This document shows positions 18,554 through 28,783 of a stretch of DNA of 64,000 nt, piece after piece (the first letter of the stretch is position 1; each line of letters begins with the position of its first letter). The notes under the pieces were generated by a model. It was not told the origin of the DNA. It did not search any database and saw only the letters and a list, made by a program, of their open reading frames with translations. The position numbers were made by a program, and so were the translations under genes. Origin of the DNA: Flavobacterium sp. N502536 (GTDB lineage: Bacteria > Bacteroidota > Bacteroidia > Flavobacteriales > Flavobacteriaceae); contig NZ_CP110011.1 in the NCBI RefSeq assembly GCF_025947345.1, positions 1,302,001 through 1,366,000 on the forward strand. Direction: 5' to 3'.

Positions 18554-20920
18554 ATGAAAAACGTCACACAAGTTGGATTTTGGGAGAAATTAGCCAGAAT
18601 CATACTTAAAAACAGAATTTCTATACTCGTTGGGATCGCTGCCCTGACTATTTTCCTTGGTTACCAATGGAAAAACCTCTCTATGACTTATACTGAAGCA
18701 AATTTGCTTCCTAAAAACCATATTGCCAATAAAGATTATCAAAAATTTCTGGATAAATTTGGAGAAGAAGGAAATCTGGTTGTGATTGGTTTTCAGGATA
18801 AAAAATTCTTCACGCCAAAAAATTATGCTGCCTGGAATGAGCTTATGACGGGTCTTAAAAAATCGAAAGAAGTAGACTTAGTGGTTTCCTTAAACGATTT
18901 GAAGAAACTGGAAAAAGACACGGTTAACGAAAAATTTGTTCTGGCTCCGTTTATCGATCAAAGCAAAGCAACTGATCCCGAATATTTGAAAAAGGTGCAA
19001 TATGATTTATTTCATAATTTACCTTTTTACGAAGGATTGCTTTATAACAAAGAAAGCGGTAGTATCCGTTCAGCAATTTACATCAACAAAGCACTTGTAA
19101 ACACTGCTGAAAGAAAAACATTTATTCTGGAAAATCTGGTTCCGAAAATTGATAAATTCGAAAAAACCACAGGAATTGATTTGCGTGTGTCGGGAATGCC
19201 GTACATCAGAACGATCAATGCTGACAATATGAAAGGCGAAATCGGACTTTTTATTGGTGCGGCCTTACTGACGGTTTCTTTGATTTTCTTTTTCTTTTTC
19301 CGTTCGTACCGAGCCACCTTTATTTCTATCTGTATTTTAATTGTGGGGGTAATCTGGTCTTTTGGAACTTTAGGATTGTTTCATTATAAAATTACGATTC
19401 TAACCGCTATTATTCCACCATTGATTATTGTAATCGGAATTACAAACTGTATTTTCCTGATCAACAAATACCAGCAGGAAATCAAACTCCACAACAATCA
19501 GGCAAAAGCATTACAGCGTATTATTTCTAAAATTGGAGTTTCGACTTTAATGACCAATTTAACCACGGCAATTGGTTTTGCAACGTTTATGATTACCGGG
19601 AATGACTTGCTTTTTGAATTTGGTCTGGTTACCTCGATCAATGTAATTTCGGTGTATTTACTAACGCTTTTAATTGTACCGATCGTGTACAGTTTCATGT
19701 CGGTTCCGGGAGAAAAACATTTGTATCATTTAACAAAAACGTACATTTCGACCTTACTGGATTTTGTTGAATATGCGGTAAAAAGCAAACGAAAAGTAAT
19801 CTATACGATTTATGGTTTACTATTGATTTTTAGTGTTATTGGAGTTACTCAAATGAAAGTTTCGGGAAGTTTGATTGGTGAAATGCCAAAAAGCGCTTCT
19901 TTCTTTAAGGATATCCTCTTCTACGAAAAAGAATTCAATGGTGTGATGCCGCTTGAGATCATGATTGATACCAAAAAGAAAAAGGGTGTCATGAAAGCAT
20001 CGACCATTCGTAAAATGGACGAATTGCAAAACACCATCACAGAAATGCCTGAACTGGCAAAACCGGTTTCGATCGTAAATCTGGTTAAGTATTCGAAACA
20101 GGCTTTTTATAACGGAAATCCTGAATATTACCAATTGCCGACTTCGCAGGAACAGACTTTTATTTTGTCGTATGCTAAAAATGCAACCAAAAACAGCAAA
20201 GAAAATCTGATGAAAGCCTATGTAGATTCGACCGGACAATATGCCCGAATTACCACTTTCATGAAAGATATTGGTACGGATGAAATGGCAAAAGTGGAGA
20301 AAAAACTTCACAGCAAGATTGATGAAATTTTCCCGAAAGACCGTTACGAAGTTACGATAACCGGAAAAGCACTGGTGTTTCAAAAAGGAACTTCATACCT
20401 GGTTGACAATTTAATTGAGTCTTTGATTTTTGCGATACTCGTCATTGCCGCGTTGATGCTTTACTTGTTCCGATCGTTTAAAATGGTTTTTGCCTCGGTA
20501 ATTACGAATATTTTACCGCTGTGCATCACTTCAGGATTGATGGGGTATTTTGGGATTCCATTAAAACCTTCGACGATTTTAGTGTTTAGTATTGCATTTG
20601 GTATCTCGGTAGACAATGCGATTCAGTTTATGGCGAAGTACCATCATGATTTATTGCAGAATAACGGAAAGGTAAAAAAATCAGTTTTCAGTGCTTTAAG
20701 AGAAACCGGAATCAGTACTTTTTATACTTCGGTGGTTTTGATTCTTGGATTTGCTACTTTCACGCTTTCGAGCTTCAGCGGAACCATTGCATTGGGAGGT
20801 TTAATTTCATGCACATTGGCCTTTGCGATGTTTGCCAATTTATTGGTTTTACCGGCTTTGGTCTTGACTTTCGAAAAAAAGAAGGCTAAGAAAGAGGATT
20901 TGGAGGGATTGGAAAATTAA
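18554..20920 (+). CDS. RND/MMPL-family exporter
   Basis: A 788-residue inner-membrane protein made of two RND halves. Each half has one membrane helix, an extracytoplasmic domain and a five-helix bundle (helices about 25-42 and 225-385, then about 415-432 and 620-780). The second half has FGISVDNAIQFMAKYH, with the proton-relay-type Asp common in MMPL proteins. The two halves are typical of hydrophobe or lipid exporters. No membrane-fusion or outer-membrane partner is adjacent, so the substrate is unknown. Confidence 0.85.
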   Translation: MKNVTQVGFWEKLARIILKNRISILVGIAALTIFLGYQWKNLSMTYTEANLLPKNHIANKDYQKFLDKFGEEGNLVVIGFQDKKFFTPKNYAAWNELMTGLKKSKEVDLVVSLNDLKKLEKDTVNEKFVLAPFIDQSKATDPEYLKKVQYDLFHNLPFYEGLLYNKESGSIRSAIYINKALVNTAERKTFILENLVPKIDKFEKTTGIDLRVSGMPYIRTINADNMKGEIGLFIGAALLTVSLIFFFFFRSYRATFISICILIVGVIWSFGTLGLFHYKITILTAIIPPLIIVIGITNCIFLINKYQQEIKLHNNQAKALQRIISKIGVSTLMTNLTTAIGFATFMITGNDLLFEFGLVTSINVISVYLLTLLIVPIVYSFMSVPGEKHLYHLTKTYISTLLDFVEYAVKSKRKVIYTIYGLLLIFSVIGVTQMKVSGSLIGEMPKSASFFKDILFYEKEFNGVMPLEIMIDTKKKKGVMKASTIRKMDELQNTITEMPELAKPVSIVNLVKYSKQAFYNGNPEYYQLPTSQEQTFILSYAKNATKNSKENLMKAYVDSTGQYARITTFMKDIGTDEMAKVEKKLHSKIDEIFPKDRYEVTITGKALVFQKGTSYLVDNLIESLIFAILVIAALMLYLFRSFKMVFASVITNILPLCITSGLMGYFGIPLKPSTILVFSIAFGISVDNAIQFMAKYHHDLLQNNGKVKKSVFSALRETGISTFYTSVVLILGFATFTLSSFSGTIALGGLISCTLAFAMFANLLVLPALVLTFEKKKAKKEDLEGLEN

Positions 20921-20958
20921 GGTTTCATAAAGTACACTAATAAAAGTCACTCAAAAGT

Positions 20959-21807
20959 ATGAAAAAGATAATCCTGTTAATTCTTATATTGAATATCAAC
21001 TCAACATTCTCTCAAAATTATGTTGCGAATCTAAACTTAATGTCTTCTCAAAATTATTTTGAGGGAAAAAATTTATACTGCAAATCTGAGAATTCTGAAT
21101 CAATCAGACTTTTTAATCTCGGAATTGAAACTCTTTATCTAAATAGATCTTTAGATAAAAAATATCTTAAGATTACGTCAAAAGTTTTTTTTGATGCATA
21201 TAAAAAAGACACAACATTTTGTGACGCTTTGTTTTTTACCGGATATACATTAAGATTATTAGGAGACAAGAATGCATTGCCCTTGTATATAGCAGCAGAT
21301 AGCTCGTATAATAAATCGCTTGAGTTTAAAACAAATTTAGCCGCTGAATGTTTAAGATATGCCAATGAAAAAACCGTCAAAATTGCCAGAAAAAAATATA
21401 CTGAAATAATAAAGCTATTTCCTGAAAACCCTGAGGGTTATTACGGATTTGCAATTACTTCACCAATTCTTGGAGATCACGAAAAAGGATTAGAAAATGT
21501 AAATATTGCCATTGAAAAATACAAAAATGTAAATCCAAAATTAAAGGATGATGTGATTTACTTACTGGGAATTTTACTTTCAATGAACAATAAGCATAAT
21601 GAGGCCGTGAAAAACTTTGACAAAGTTTATTCTTCTTACAAAAAAGACTTTAATTTCAAGGTTTATTATTCTCTATCACTTTTAAAAGTTTCCGAAGAAA
21701 AGAAAGATGACAAAATGAAAAAGAAGGCATTAAGTATCTACGAAAAAATAAAAGAGAAAGATCAAATTCCGAAGGAAATAAAAGATCAATTAGTTTTTTC
21801 TTCTTAA
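20959..21807 (+). CDS. Secreted TPR-like repeat protein
   Basis: A 282-residue protein with a signal peptide cut after about residue 19 (NSTFSQ). The mature part is helical, with TPR-like repeats: FPENPEGYYGFA starts one and NNKHNEAVKNFDKVY is a clear helix-turn-helix unit. There is no lipobox or T9SS tail, so it is probably periplasmic. Function is unknown. It follows the MMPL gene by 38 bases and may be co-transcribed. Confidence 0.6.
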   Translation: MKKIILLILILNINSTFSQNYVANLNLMSSQNYFEGKNLYCKSENSESIRLFNLGIETLYLNRSLDKKYLKITSKVFFDAYKKDTTFCDALFFTGYTLRLLGDKNALPLYIAADSSYNKSLEFKTNLAAECLRYANEKTVKIARKKYTEIIKLFPENPEGYYGFAITSPILGDHEKGLENVNIAIEKYKNVNPKLKDDVIYLLGILLSMNNKHNEAVKNFDKVYSSYKKDFNFKVYYSLSLLKVSEEKKDDKMKKKALSIYEKIKEKDQIPKEIKDQLVFSS

Positions 21808-21819
21808 TTGACGAAAAAA

Positions 21820-21900
21820 TAATTCCACGAGAAGTCCGACAACGATTAGCGAATTTCTTTACAGGCTTACTAGTGCGATTCCTCATTCCTCAGAATAACA
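21820..21900. repeat. Degraded palindromic element, copy 3
   Basis: TCCACGAGAAGTCCG at the left and GCGATTCCTCATTCCTCAGA at the right resemble the arms of the elements at 153-251 and 13852-13959. It lies in the spacer between the TPR protein and asnS. Confidence 0.4.
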
Positions 21901-22035
21901 AAAAAGAGAATAACTGACTTTATAAAAACGATCGCCCTAGCCCTGATAGCAGCGGTATCCTTTTTCTGACTTCTTTAGGAAGAAAAAGATATAGCGGATA
22001 GCAGGAAACAGCTTCTAATTTTAATTATTATCGTT

Positions 22036-22043
22036 TATATTTG
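22036..22043 (+). promoter_or_regulatory. -7 promoter element of asnS
   Basis: TATATTTG is a perfect TAnnTTTG match, 45 bases before the asnS start. Confidence 0.5.
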
Positions 22044-22088
22044 CAGTTATTACACAACAAATAATTTAATTTCAATAGTATATATAAA

Positions 22089-23537
22089 ATGAAACACACA
22101 AAAGTTAAAGACTTATTAAACAGTACGACGACGCTTCAGGAGGTTAATGCAAAAGGATGGGTGAGAACTTTTAGAAATAATCAGTTCATCGCACTTAATG
22201 ACGGTTCTACCATTAATAATATACAATGTGTTGTTGATTTTGAAAATACACCTGACGAAACTTTAAAAAGAATTACGACCGGAGCTGCGGTTTCTGTAAT
22301 TGGAACCTTGATCGAAAGTAAAGGTGCTGGTCAGAAATACGAAATTCAGGTGAATAAATTGGAAATCTTAGGAGATTCTGATGCAGAAAAATTCCCGATA
22401 CAACCAAAAAACAAACCTAGTTTAGATTTCTTACGCGAAAATGCACATTTACGTGTTCGTACCAATATGTTTGGTGCAATTATGCGTGTGCGTTCGGTAT
22501 TGTCGTTTGCGGTTCACAATTATTTTCAACAAAAAGGTTTTGTGTATGTAAATACGCCAATCATTACCGGTTCTGATGCTGAAGGTGCAGGAGAAATGTT
22601 TAAAGTTACGGCTTTGCCTTTTGACAACACGCCAAGAACTGAAGACGGAAAGGTAAACTATAAAGAAGATTTTTTCGAAAAAGAAACAAACTTAACAGTT
22701 TCAGGACAGTTAGAAGGAGAAACGTATGCGATGGCTTTGGGTCAGATTTATACTTTTGGACCAACTTTTAGAGCTGAAAACTCTAATACTTCTCGTCACC
22801 TTGCTGAGTTTTGGATGATCGAGCCGGAAGTTGCTTTCAATAACTTGGATGACAACATGGATTTGGCTGAAGATTTTATTCAGTATGTAATTAAATATGC
22901 TTTAGACAATTGTCAGGATGATTTGAAGTTTTTAGAAGGAAGACTTTTAGATGAAGAAAAATCAAAACCTCAGGCAGAAAGAAGCGAAATGGCTTTGTTA
23001 GAAAAACTGAACTTTGTATTAGAGAACAACTTTAAACGTGTTTCTTATACAGAAGCTATTGACATCCTGCGAGATTCTACTCCAAACAAAAAGAAAAAAT
23101 TCCAATATCTTATCAACGAATGGGGAGCTGATTTACAGTCAGAACATGAGCGTTATTTGGTTGAAAAACACTTTAAATGTCCGGTAATCTTGTTTGATTA
23201 CCCAGCAAACATTAAAGCGTTTTACATGCGTTTGAACGACAACACTGAACCGGGAAGAGAAACGGTTCGTGCCATGGATATCCTTTTCCCTGGAATTGGA
23301 GAAATTGTTGGTGGATCTGAAAGAGAAGAGCGTTACGACGTTTTGATCGAAAAAATGAAAGCTTTAGAAATTGACGAAGAAGAATTATCATGGTATTTAG
23401 ATACCCGAAGATTCGGATCGGCAACTCACGCAGGTTTCGGACTTGGATTTGAGCGTTTGGTATTGTTTGTAACCGGAATGACAAACATCCGTGACGTAAT
23501 TCCTTTCCCGAGAACTCCTGGAAATGCAGAATTCTAA
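22089..23537 (+). CDS. asnS: Asparaginyl-tRNA synthetase
   Basis: Class IIb synthetase charging tRNA-Asn. The 482 residues start with an OB-fold anticodon-binding domain ([16 protein letters not shown]). The catalytic core follows, with motif 2 in [17 protein letters not shown] and motif 3 in [16 protein letters not shown] near the C-terminus. The asparagine-specific FRAENSNT separates it from AspRS. Presence of asnS suggests direct Asn-tRNA charging. Confidence 0.96.
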   Translation: MKHTKVKDLLNSTTTLQEVNAKGWVRTFRNNQFIALNDGSTINNIQCVVDFENTPDETLKRITTGAAVSVIGTLIESKGAGQKYEIQVNKLEILGDSDAEKFPIQPKNKPSLDFLRENAHLRVRTNMFGAIMRVRSVLSFAVHNYFQQKGFVYVNTPIITGSDAEGAGEMFKVTALPFDNTPRTEDGKVNYKEDFFEKETNLTVSGQLEGETYAMALGQIYTFGPTFRAENSNTSRHLAEFWMIEPEVAFNNLDDNMDLAEDFIQYVIKYALDNCQDDLKFLEGRLLDEEKSKPQAERSEMALLEKLNFVLENNFKRVSYTEAIDILRDSTPNKKKKFQYLINEWGADLQSEHERYLVEKHFKCPVILFDYPANIKAFYMRLNDNTEPGRETVRAMDILFPGIGEIVGGSEREERYDVLIEKMKALEIDEEELSWYLDTRRFGSATHAGFGLGFERLVLFVTGMTNIRDVIPFPRTPGNAEF

Positions 23538-23671
23538 TCAAAGGTTCTAAGCGACTAAGATGCTAAGGCTCTAAGATTTTGAAACATAAATAAAATAATT
23601 TTAACACGAATTTAATTCGCCAACATAAGATGCTCAGTACCTTAGTACCTCAGTATCTTAGCAACTTTTTT

Positions 23672-25132
23672 ATGCTAAAGCAATTTTTAAATTTAAAATT
23701 ATCCCAAAAATTATCTCCACAGCAAATTCAGCTGATGAAGTTAATTCAATTGCCTACGCAAGCTTTTGAGCAACGTTTATTGGAAGAAATGAACGAAAAT
23801 CCGGCACTGGAAGCCGGTAAAGAAGACGAATACGAAGCGGATGAATTTGCCAATGAAGACTACGACGATTACGATGATGCTGAATCTGACAGAATCGAAG
23901 CAGACGACATTAACATAGACGAATATCTAAGCGACGACGATACACCCGATTATAAAACTCAGGTGAACAATTACAGTGAAGACGAAGAACGCGAAACTCC
24001 TTTTGCTTCGCCGATTAGTTTTCATCAGGATTTAATCAATCAGTTGAATACTTTTATTCTGAATGATGAAGAACGTGAAATTGCCGAATTCCTTGTTGGA
24101 AGTATCGACGATATGGGGTACATCCGCAGAAGCGTTCCGGATATTGTAGACGATATGGCCTTTACTCAGGGAATTTATACCGATGAGAAAATGGTCGAAA
24201 AAATGCTTCAGGTGATTCATGAACTCGAACCTTCGGGAGTTGGAGCACGTGATTTACAGGAATGTTTATTGCTGCAATTGAAGCATAAAACCCCAACAGA
24301 GTATATCGATTTAGCGATTGATATCATCGAAAATCAGTTTGATGCTTTCACCAAGAAACATTACGACAAGCTTTTACAAAAATACGGCGTTTCGAACGAG
24401 CAGCTTAAAAAAGCCATTCACGAAATCGAAAGACTGAATCCAAAACCGGGAGGATCTTATACCGGAAACAATAAGGTAACAGAGAATGTAGTTCCCGATT
24501 TTGCGATTAGAATTGTAGATGGTGAACTGGAATTGACTTTAAACGGACGAAATGCTCCTTCCCTGCACGTTTCTAAAGATTATCAGGAAATGATGCAGAC
24601 GTACAAAGATTCCCGTGATAAATCGTCGGCACAAAAAGATGCCGTTCAGTTTATCAAACAAAAACTGGATTCGGCTAAGTGGTTCATCGATGCGATCAGA
24701 CAACGTCAGGAAACTCTTTTTGTGACGATGAATGCAATTATGCATTATCAGGAAGAGTACTTTTTGGATGGAGACGAAACCAAACTAAAACCAATGATCT
24801 TAAAAGACATTGCAGACATGGTTGGTTTGGATATTTCGACCATTTCGCGTGTCGCCAACAGTAAATATGTCGAAACACCATACGGTACAAAACTAATCAA
24901 AGAGTTTTTCTCTGAGGCCATGAAAAATGACCAAGGAGAAGACGTCTCGACTTTAGAGATTAAAAAAATCCTTCAAAACACCATTGAAGAAGAAGATAAG
25001 AAGAAACCTTTACCTGACGATCAATTAGCCGAAATTTTAAAAGAAAAAGGCTATCCAATTGCCCGAAGAACCATTGCAAAATACCGCGAACAATTAGATA
25101 TTCCGGTAGCAAGGATGAGGAAAAAAATCTAA
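23672..25132 (+). CDS. rpoN: RNA polymerase sigma-54 factor
   Basis: Sigma-54 directs polymerase to -24/-12 promoters and needs an AAA+ activator. The start at 23672 (MLKQFLNLKLSQKLSPQQ) gives the canonical glutamine-rich region I (486 residues). Region II is very acidic (about residues 45-100). The core-binding domain follows, and the RpoN box ARRTIAKYREQ is near the C-terminus. A matching NtrC-type activator is at 50327-51676 in the same window. Several hairpins follow the stop. Confidence 0.96.
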   Translation: MLKQFLNLKLSQKLSPQQIQLMKLIQLPTQAFEQRLLEEMNENPALEAGKEDEYEADEFANEDYDDYDDAESDRIEADDINIDEYLSDDDTPDYKTQVNNYSEDEERETPFASPISFHQDLINQLNTFILNDEEREIAEFLVGSIDDMGYIRRSVPDIVDDMAFTQGIYTDEKMVEKMLQVIHELEPSGVGARDLQECLLLQLKHKTPTEYIDLAIDIIENQFDAFTKKHYDKLLQKYGVSNEQLKKAIHEIERLNPKPGGSYTGNNKVTENVVPDFAIRIVDGELELTLNGRNAPSLHVSKDYQEMMQTYKDSRDKSSAQKDAVQFIKQKLDSAKWFIDAIRQRQETLFVTMNAIMHYQEEYFLDGDETKLKPMILKDIADMVGLDISTISRVANSKYVETPYGTKLIKEFFSEAMKNDQGEDVSTLEIKKILQNTIEEEDKKKPLPDDQLAEILKEKGYPIARRTIAKYREQLDIPVARMRKKI

Positions 25133-25137
25133 TCCAC

Positions 25138-25438
25138 AAACCCGACAGCTTTTTAAAACCTGTCGGGTTTAATTTTATAGAGCAAGAAAAGTTTACGCTA
25201 CTAAATAAAAAACCTAACTGATTTTTAAATCTCGTTAGGTTTTTTTTATACCCAAAAACAACAAACCCGACAGGTATTGAAAACCTGTCGGGTTTAAATT
25301 TATAAAGCGAGAAAAATTTACGCTACTAAATAAAAAACAACAACCAATTTACCACCTTGTCTGGCTGAGCGAAGTCGAAGCCCGACAGTCGTTTTCAAAA
25401 ACAACAAACCCGACAGGTTTCAAAAACCTGTCGAGTTT
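25138..25438. repeat. Cluster of four terminator-like hairpins with duplicated unit
   Basis: Three hairpins have AAACCCGACAG stems (25138-25170, 25263-25295, 25406-25438) and one has an AACCTAAC/GTTAGGTT stem (25207-25245) with an eight-T run. The segment after the first and third hairpins, starting GTCGGGTTTAA and ending CGCTACTAAATAAAAAAC, is a direct repeat with few differences (25161-25211 and 25287-25337). It lies between convergent rpoN and a hypothetical gene and should terminate both. No gene is seen in 25133-25457. Confidence 0.75.
25359..25383. repeat. Interspersed CTTCGACTTCGCTC repeat, inverted copy 2
   Basis: TGTCTGGCTGAGCGAAGTCG continuing to AAGCC is the inverse of the repeat at 16516-16540 with one mismatch. 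Confidence 0.55.
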
Positions 25439-25457
25439 AATTTATAACATCCTTAAA

Positions 25458-25886
25458 TTATTTATACTGATCCGGCGTTATCGTAATCTGAAACAAATAA
25501 TTTTCTTTTTTATCATCGTAATTATAGATCAGGGTAAAACCACTGTCCCGAAAAGCTTTAAGCCCAGGATTTGCTTTAACCGTACTCAAAAGACTTGCTT
25601 CAATATTTTGTTTTATCGTTTCAATTTCTGCAGTCTCTTTTTCAACATTTAACAAAGTCAAATTGTACTGAACCACTTTATCTTTAGGCAAAGTAACATT
25701 ATCCAGACGAATTCCCTCCTGAATGATTAAAGGACAATTTTCATTGTATTTATTAACCAATTCAACCATTGCCTTATCTTTCACAGGTTCTTTAAAAGAA
25801 CGATACAAAACTAAAGCCAGCAATAATGCCGCAATGGCACTTACAATTAAAATCGTTGAATTCTTTTTTTTAGTAGGTTGCTGCAT
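25458..25886 (-). CDS. Hypothetical single-pass membrane protein
   Basis: A 142-residue protein with a basic N-terminus (MQQPTKKKN) and one membrane helix (about 12-26, ILIVSAIAALLLALV), leaving about 115 residues outside the cytoplasm. The soluble part has charged helices and C-terminal strands (FTLIYNYDD, LFQITITPDQYK). I do not recognise a family. It follows tdk on the minus strand with a 33-base gap and is probably co-transcribed. Confidence 0.65.
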   Translation of the reverse strand: MQQPTKKKNSTILIVSAIAALLLALVLYRSFKEPVKDKAMVELVNKYNENCPLIIQEGIRLDNVTLPKDKVVQYNLTLLNVEKETAEIETIKQNIEASLLSTVKANPGLKAFRDSGFTLIYNYDDKKENYLFQITITPDQYK

Positions 25887-25919
25887 CTTTTAATTTGTTG
25901 GGTTAGAAAGAAAAAATCG

Positions 25920-26510
25920 TTATTTCTCCTGAATCTTTTTCATGGCATTATAATAAGCGGCACGGCTCAATGGCTCATACTCTTCGGTTTCACCAAGCAT
26001 TACTAACTTATCGTTATCTGTTTTACGAAAACTATAATTGGCAAGATTTCCGGTACGGGTACAAACGGCGTGAACTTTTGTTACGTATTCGGCCGTCGCC
26101 ATAAGTGCCGGCATAGGACCAAAAGGATTTCCTTTAAAATCCATATCAAGTCCTGCAACTATCACACGTATTCCCTGATTGGCCAGATCGTTACAAACCG
26201 TAACAATTTCATCATCAAAAAATTGTGCTTCATCAATCCCGATAACATCACAACCTTGTGCTAAAATAGAGATATTGGCTGCAGCCGGAACCGGAGTAGA
26301 ACGAATTTCGTTGGCATCGTGAGATACCACCATTTCGTCATGATAGCGGGTATCAATAGCGGGTTTAAAGATTTCGACTCTTTGTTTGGCAAATTGGGCG
26401 CGTTTTAATCTGCGGATTAATTCCTCGGTTTTACCCGAAAACATTGATCCACAAATAACTTCAATCCAACCAAATTGTTCTTTGTGATTTACTGTATTTT
26501 CGAGAAACAT
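25920..26510 (-). CDS. tdk: Thymidine kinase
   Basis: Type II (TK1-like) kinase phosphorylating thymidine for salvage. The start at 26510 ([14 protein letters not shown]) is chosen because the P-loop [11 protein letters not shown] then lies near residue 20 as usual; a longer frame upstream looks noncoding. [10 protein letters not shown] is the Walker B-like catalytic block, and [10 protein letters not shown] is near the C-terminus. At 196 residues it has normal length. Confidence 0.93.
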   Translation of the reverse strand: MFLENTVNHKEQFGWIEVICGSMFSGKTEELIRRLKRAQFAKQRVEIFKPAIDTRYHDEMVVSHDANEIRSTPVPAAANISILAQGCDVIGIDEAQFFDDEIVTVCNDLANQGIRVIVAGLDMDFKGNPFGPMPALMATAEYVTKVHAVCTRTGNLANYSFRKTDNDKLVMLGETEEYEPLSRAAYYNAMKKIQEK

Positions 26511-26746
26511 TTTGTATTTTTCTACCTTTAAAAATGAATAGTTTTTATTACTTTGTACTGGTAATAAATCGACGTGAAAAATTGCAATTTTACACTTTTT
26601 CAAAAGTAGAAAATTTTTATCAAATCGGAGATTCGCAAACGCTTATTAACAGAAATAAAAAAATATCTTTCCGTTTTCGATCGCGAATAAAGACATTCAA
26701 ATACAAAATATACTAAAATACCGTATTCACTATAATTTCAACAGTT

Positions 26747-27886
26747 ATGAAAAAAAAATTGGAAGCCGATTTAATCAGCATTGCACATCGAATTTTAAAA
26801 CTTAAAAACAAATCCGATATCAATCAATTGTATCTTGAAACGCAGAAATTATATGAAAAACTAGCGGTTTTAAAATTTGTAGACGAGAATTTCGATACTC
26901 TGAAGCCAACAATTGGTCACAACCAAATCCATTCTGAAATTGAATCTATCTTTGAAAAAGAAGAAACAATTGCAACAGAAGTTAAAATTGAAACTCCAAT
27001 AGCAACGGAAGAAATAGCAGTAGAAGAAGCTATAGTTGCTGAAGAAATTGCGACTGAAGAAATCGCTGCTGAACCTGCAGAAGATCCAAATCCGGAACCG
27101 GAAGCTCCCGAAGAAGTAATTTCGGAGCCTACGGAAGATGCAAGTCCCGAGCCAGAAATTCTTGAAGAAGTAACCGCTGAAATTCCTGAAGAAACCGCAG
27201 CAGAGCCAATTATCGAAACTGTTCCGGAAATTGTTGTTGAAAAAGAGGAAGAACCGGTTGTTGAAAAAGAGGAAGAAGCAATTTCAGAAACAGCACAAGA
27301 AACAGAACCAGCCGAAGAACTTTCGTTTAGAACCGTTAGTGACTTTAAGCCAATTCCAGATTTCGTTCCGGCTTTTGAATTAGATAAATTAGAAGAAGTA
27401 GAAAAAGAGGAAGAACCGAAAAAAGAAGAGCCAAAAGCAGAAACTTCTTCAAAACCGGGCCCTGTACACATTTCTTTTGAAGAAATATTAGGGATTAATT
27501 ACGCTGATGCCCATTTTGTAAAAGTAGACAGTTTCGAGGCTGTTTCTCCTACTTCAACACCATCAATCAATGAGTTGAAAGAGCCAAAAACTACTCAAAC
27601 AACGGTATTAGAAACTCCTGCTGAACCCAAAGCGGTTACGTTAAATGAAAAACTGGCAAAAGGTTTTCACATTGACTTAAACGACCGTATTGCTTTCACC
27701 AAAAACCTTTTCGGGAACAGTTCAGAAGATTACAGCCGTGTTTTAAATCAGTTACTAACTTTTGATTCTTATGGTGAAGCAAAAGAATTTATTGAGGATA
27801 TGGTAAAACCCGATTACAACAACTGGGATGGAAAAGATGATTACGCCGAGCGTTTCCTAGGAATCATTGAGAAAAAATTCTCCTAA
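26747..27886 (+). CDS. Conserved Bacteroidota protein with long acidic linker
   Basis: A 379-residue cytoplasmic protein. The N-terminal helical part (about 1-75, starting MKKKLEADLISIAHRILKLK) and the C-terminal part (about 300-379, NDRIAFTKNLFGNSSEDYSR to the end) are non-repetitive and look conserved. Between them lies a low-complexity stretch (about 80-250) of Glu, Ala, Pro, Val and Thr with runs such as PEEVISEPTED, likely disordered. Function is unknown. It lies upstream of rsmI on the same strand with a 39-base gap. Strong antisense frames here are by-products of the Glu/Ala-rich codons. Confidence 0.7.
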   Translation: MKKKLEADLISIAHRILKLKNKSDINQLYLETQKLYEKLAVLKFVDENFDTLKPTIGHNQIHSEIESIFEKEETIATEVKIETPIATEEIAVEEAIVAEEIATEEIAAEPAEDPNPEPEAPEEVISEPTEDASPEPEILEEVTAEIPEETAAEPIIETVPEIVVEKEEEPVVEKEEEAISETAQETEPAEELSFRTVSDFKPIPDFVPAFELDKLEEVEKEEEPKKEEPKAETSSKPGPVHISFEEILGINYADAHFVKVDSFEAVSPTSTPSINELKEPKTTQTTVLETPAEPKAVTLNEKLAKGFHIDLNDRIAFTKNLFGNSSEDYSRVLNQLLTFDSYGEAKEFIEDMVKPDYNNWDGKDDYAERFLGIIEKKFS

Positions 27887-27925
27887 CCTCTCACATTTTA
27901 CATTTCACATTTCACAAATAAAAAC

Positions 27926-28657
27926 ATGTCAAAATTATATATCGTTCCTACGCCAATTGGCAATCTAGAAGACATGACCTTTCGTGCCATCCGGATTTTG
28001 AAAGAAGTCGATTTGATTTTGGCCGAAGACACCCGTACCAGCGGTAAACTGCTGAAGCATTTTGAAATTGGCACGCACATGCACAGTCATCACATGCACA
28101 ACGAGCATAAAACGACCGAAAATTTAATTGCACGTCTGAAAGCCGGTGAGACCATTGCTTTAATTTCCGACGCAGGAACTCCTGCAATTTCAGATCCCGG
28201 TTTTTTACTCACACGTGCCTGTGTTGAAAACAAAATCGAAGTTGAATGCCTTCCGGGAGCAACAGCTTTTGTGCCGGCTTTAGTCAACAGCGGATTACCC
28301 AATGACAAATTTGTTTTTGAAGGTTTTCTCCCTGACAAAAAAGGACGTCAGACCCGTTTTCTAACATTAGCCGAAGAAACCAGAACCATGATTTTGTATG
28401 TTTCACCACATAAACTGGTAAAAACATTGGCCGAATTCATTCAATATTTCGGAGAAGACAGACAAGTTTGTGTTTCGAGAGAATTATCGAAACTGCACGA
28501 AGAAAACGTACGCGGAACCGCAAAAGAAGTACTGACTCATTTTGAAAAAACAGCACCACGAGGCGAAATTGTCGTAGTCGTGGCCGGAAAAACCATAACA
28601 AAAGAGCCCAAGAAAAGTAAGTTTTCGAAGGATGATGACGAAAAAGAAGAAGATTAA
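27926..28657 (+). CDS. rsmI: 16S rRNA (cytidine(1402)-2'-O)-methyltransferase
   Basis: Methylates the ribose of C1402 in the ribosomal P-site. Of 243 residues, PTPIGNLEDMTFRAI near the start, LAEDTRTSGKLL, SDAGTPAISDPGF and PGATAFVPALV form the SAM-binding tetrapyrrole-methylase fold. The C-terminus ends in a charged tail (KKSKFSKDDDEKEED). Length is normal for this phylum. Confidence 0.95.
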   Translation: MSKLYIVPTPIGNLEDMTFRAIRILKEVDLILAEDTRTSGKLLKHFEIGTHMHSHHMHNEHKTTENLIARLKAGETIALISDAGTPAISDPGFLLTRACVENKIEVECLPGATAFVPALVNSGLPNDKFVFEGFLPDKKGRQTRFLTLAEETRTMILYVSPHKLVKTLAEFIQYFGEDRQVCVSRELSKLHEENVRGTAKEVLTHFEKTAPRGEIVVVVAGKTITKEPKKSKFSKDDDEKEED

Positions 28658-28693
28658 AAACTCCATTGTTTTTTAAATCCCCGTTTGTCCCAT

Positions 28694-28736
28694 CGAGCGA
28701 AGTCGAGATGCTGCAACCGGTTCTAGACTTCGCTCG
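28694..28736. repeat. REP-like palindrome CGAGCGAAGTC / GACTTCGCTCG
   Basis: CGAGCGAAGTC (28694-28704) is perfectly inverted at 28726-28736 around a 21-base loop, flanked by GTCC and ACTGAC. It shares the GAGCGAAGTC core with the repeats at 16516 and 25359. It lies between rsmI and the HopJ-family gene and could act as a weak terminator. Confidence 0.6.
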
Positions 28737-28783
28737 AACTGACAATAAGATTATACATAAAATAATAGCAAAGCATAAACATC

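Noticed and set aside
26917..27471. Long antisense frame of 184 codons opposite the acidic linker protein
   Set aside because: It is Ser/Gly/Ala-rich low-complexity sequence generated by GAA/GCA codon repetition on the other strand. It has no promoter or family.
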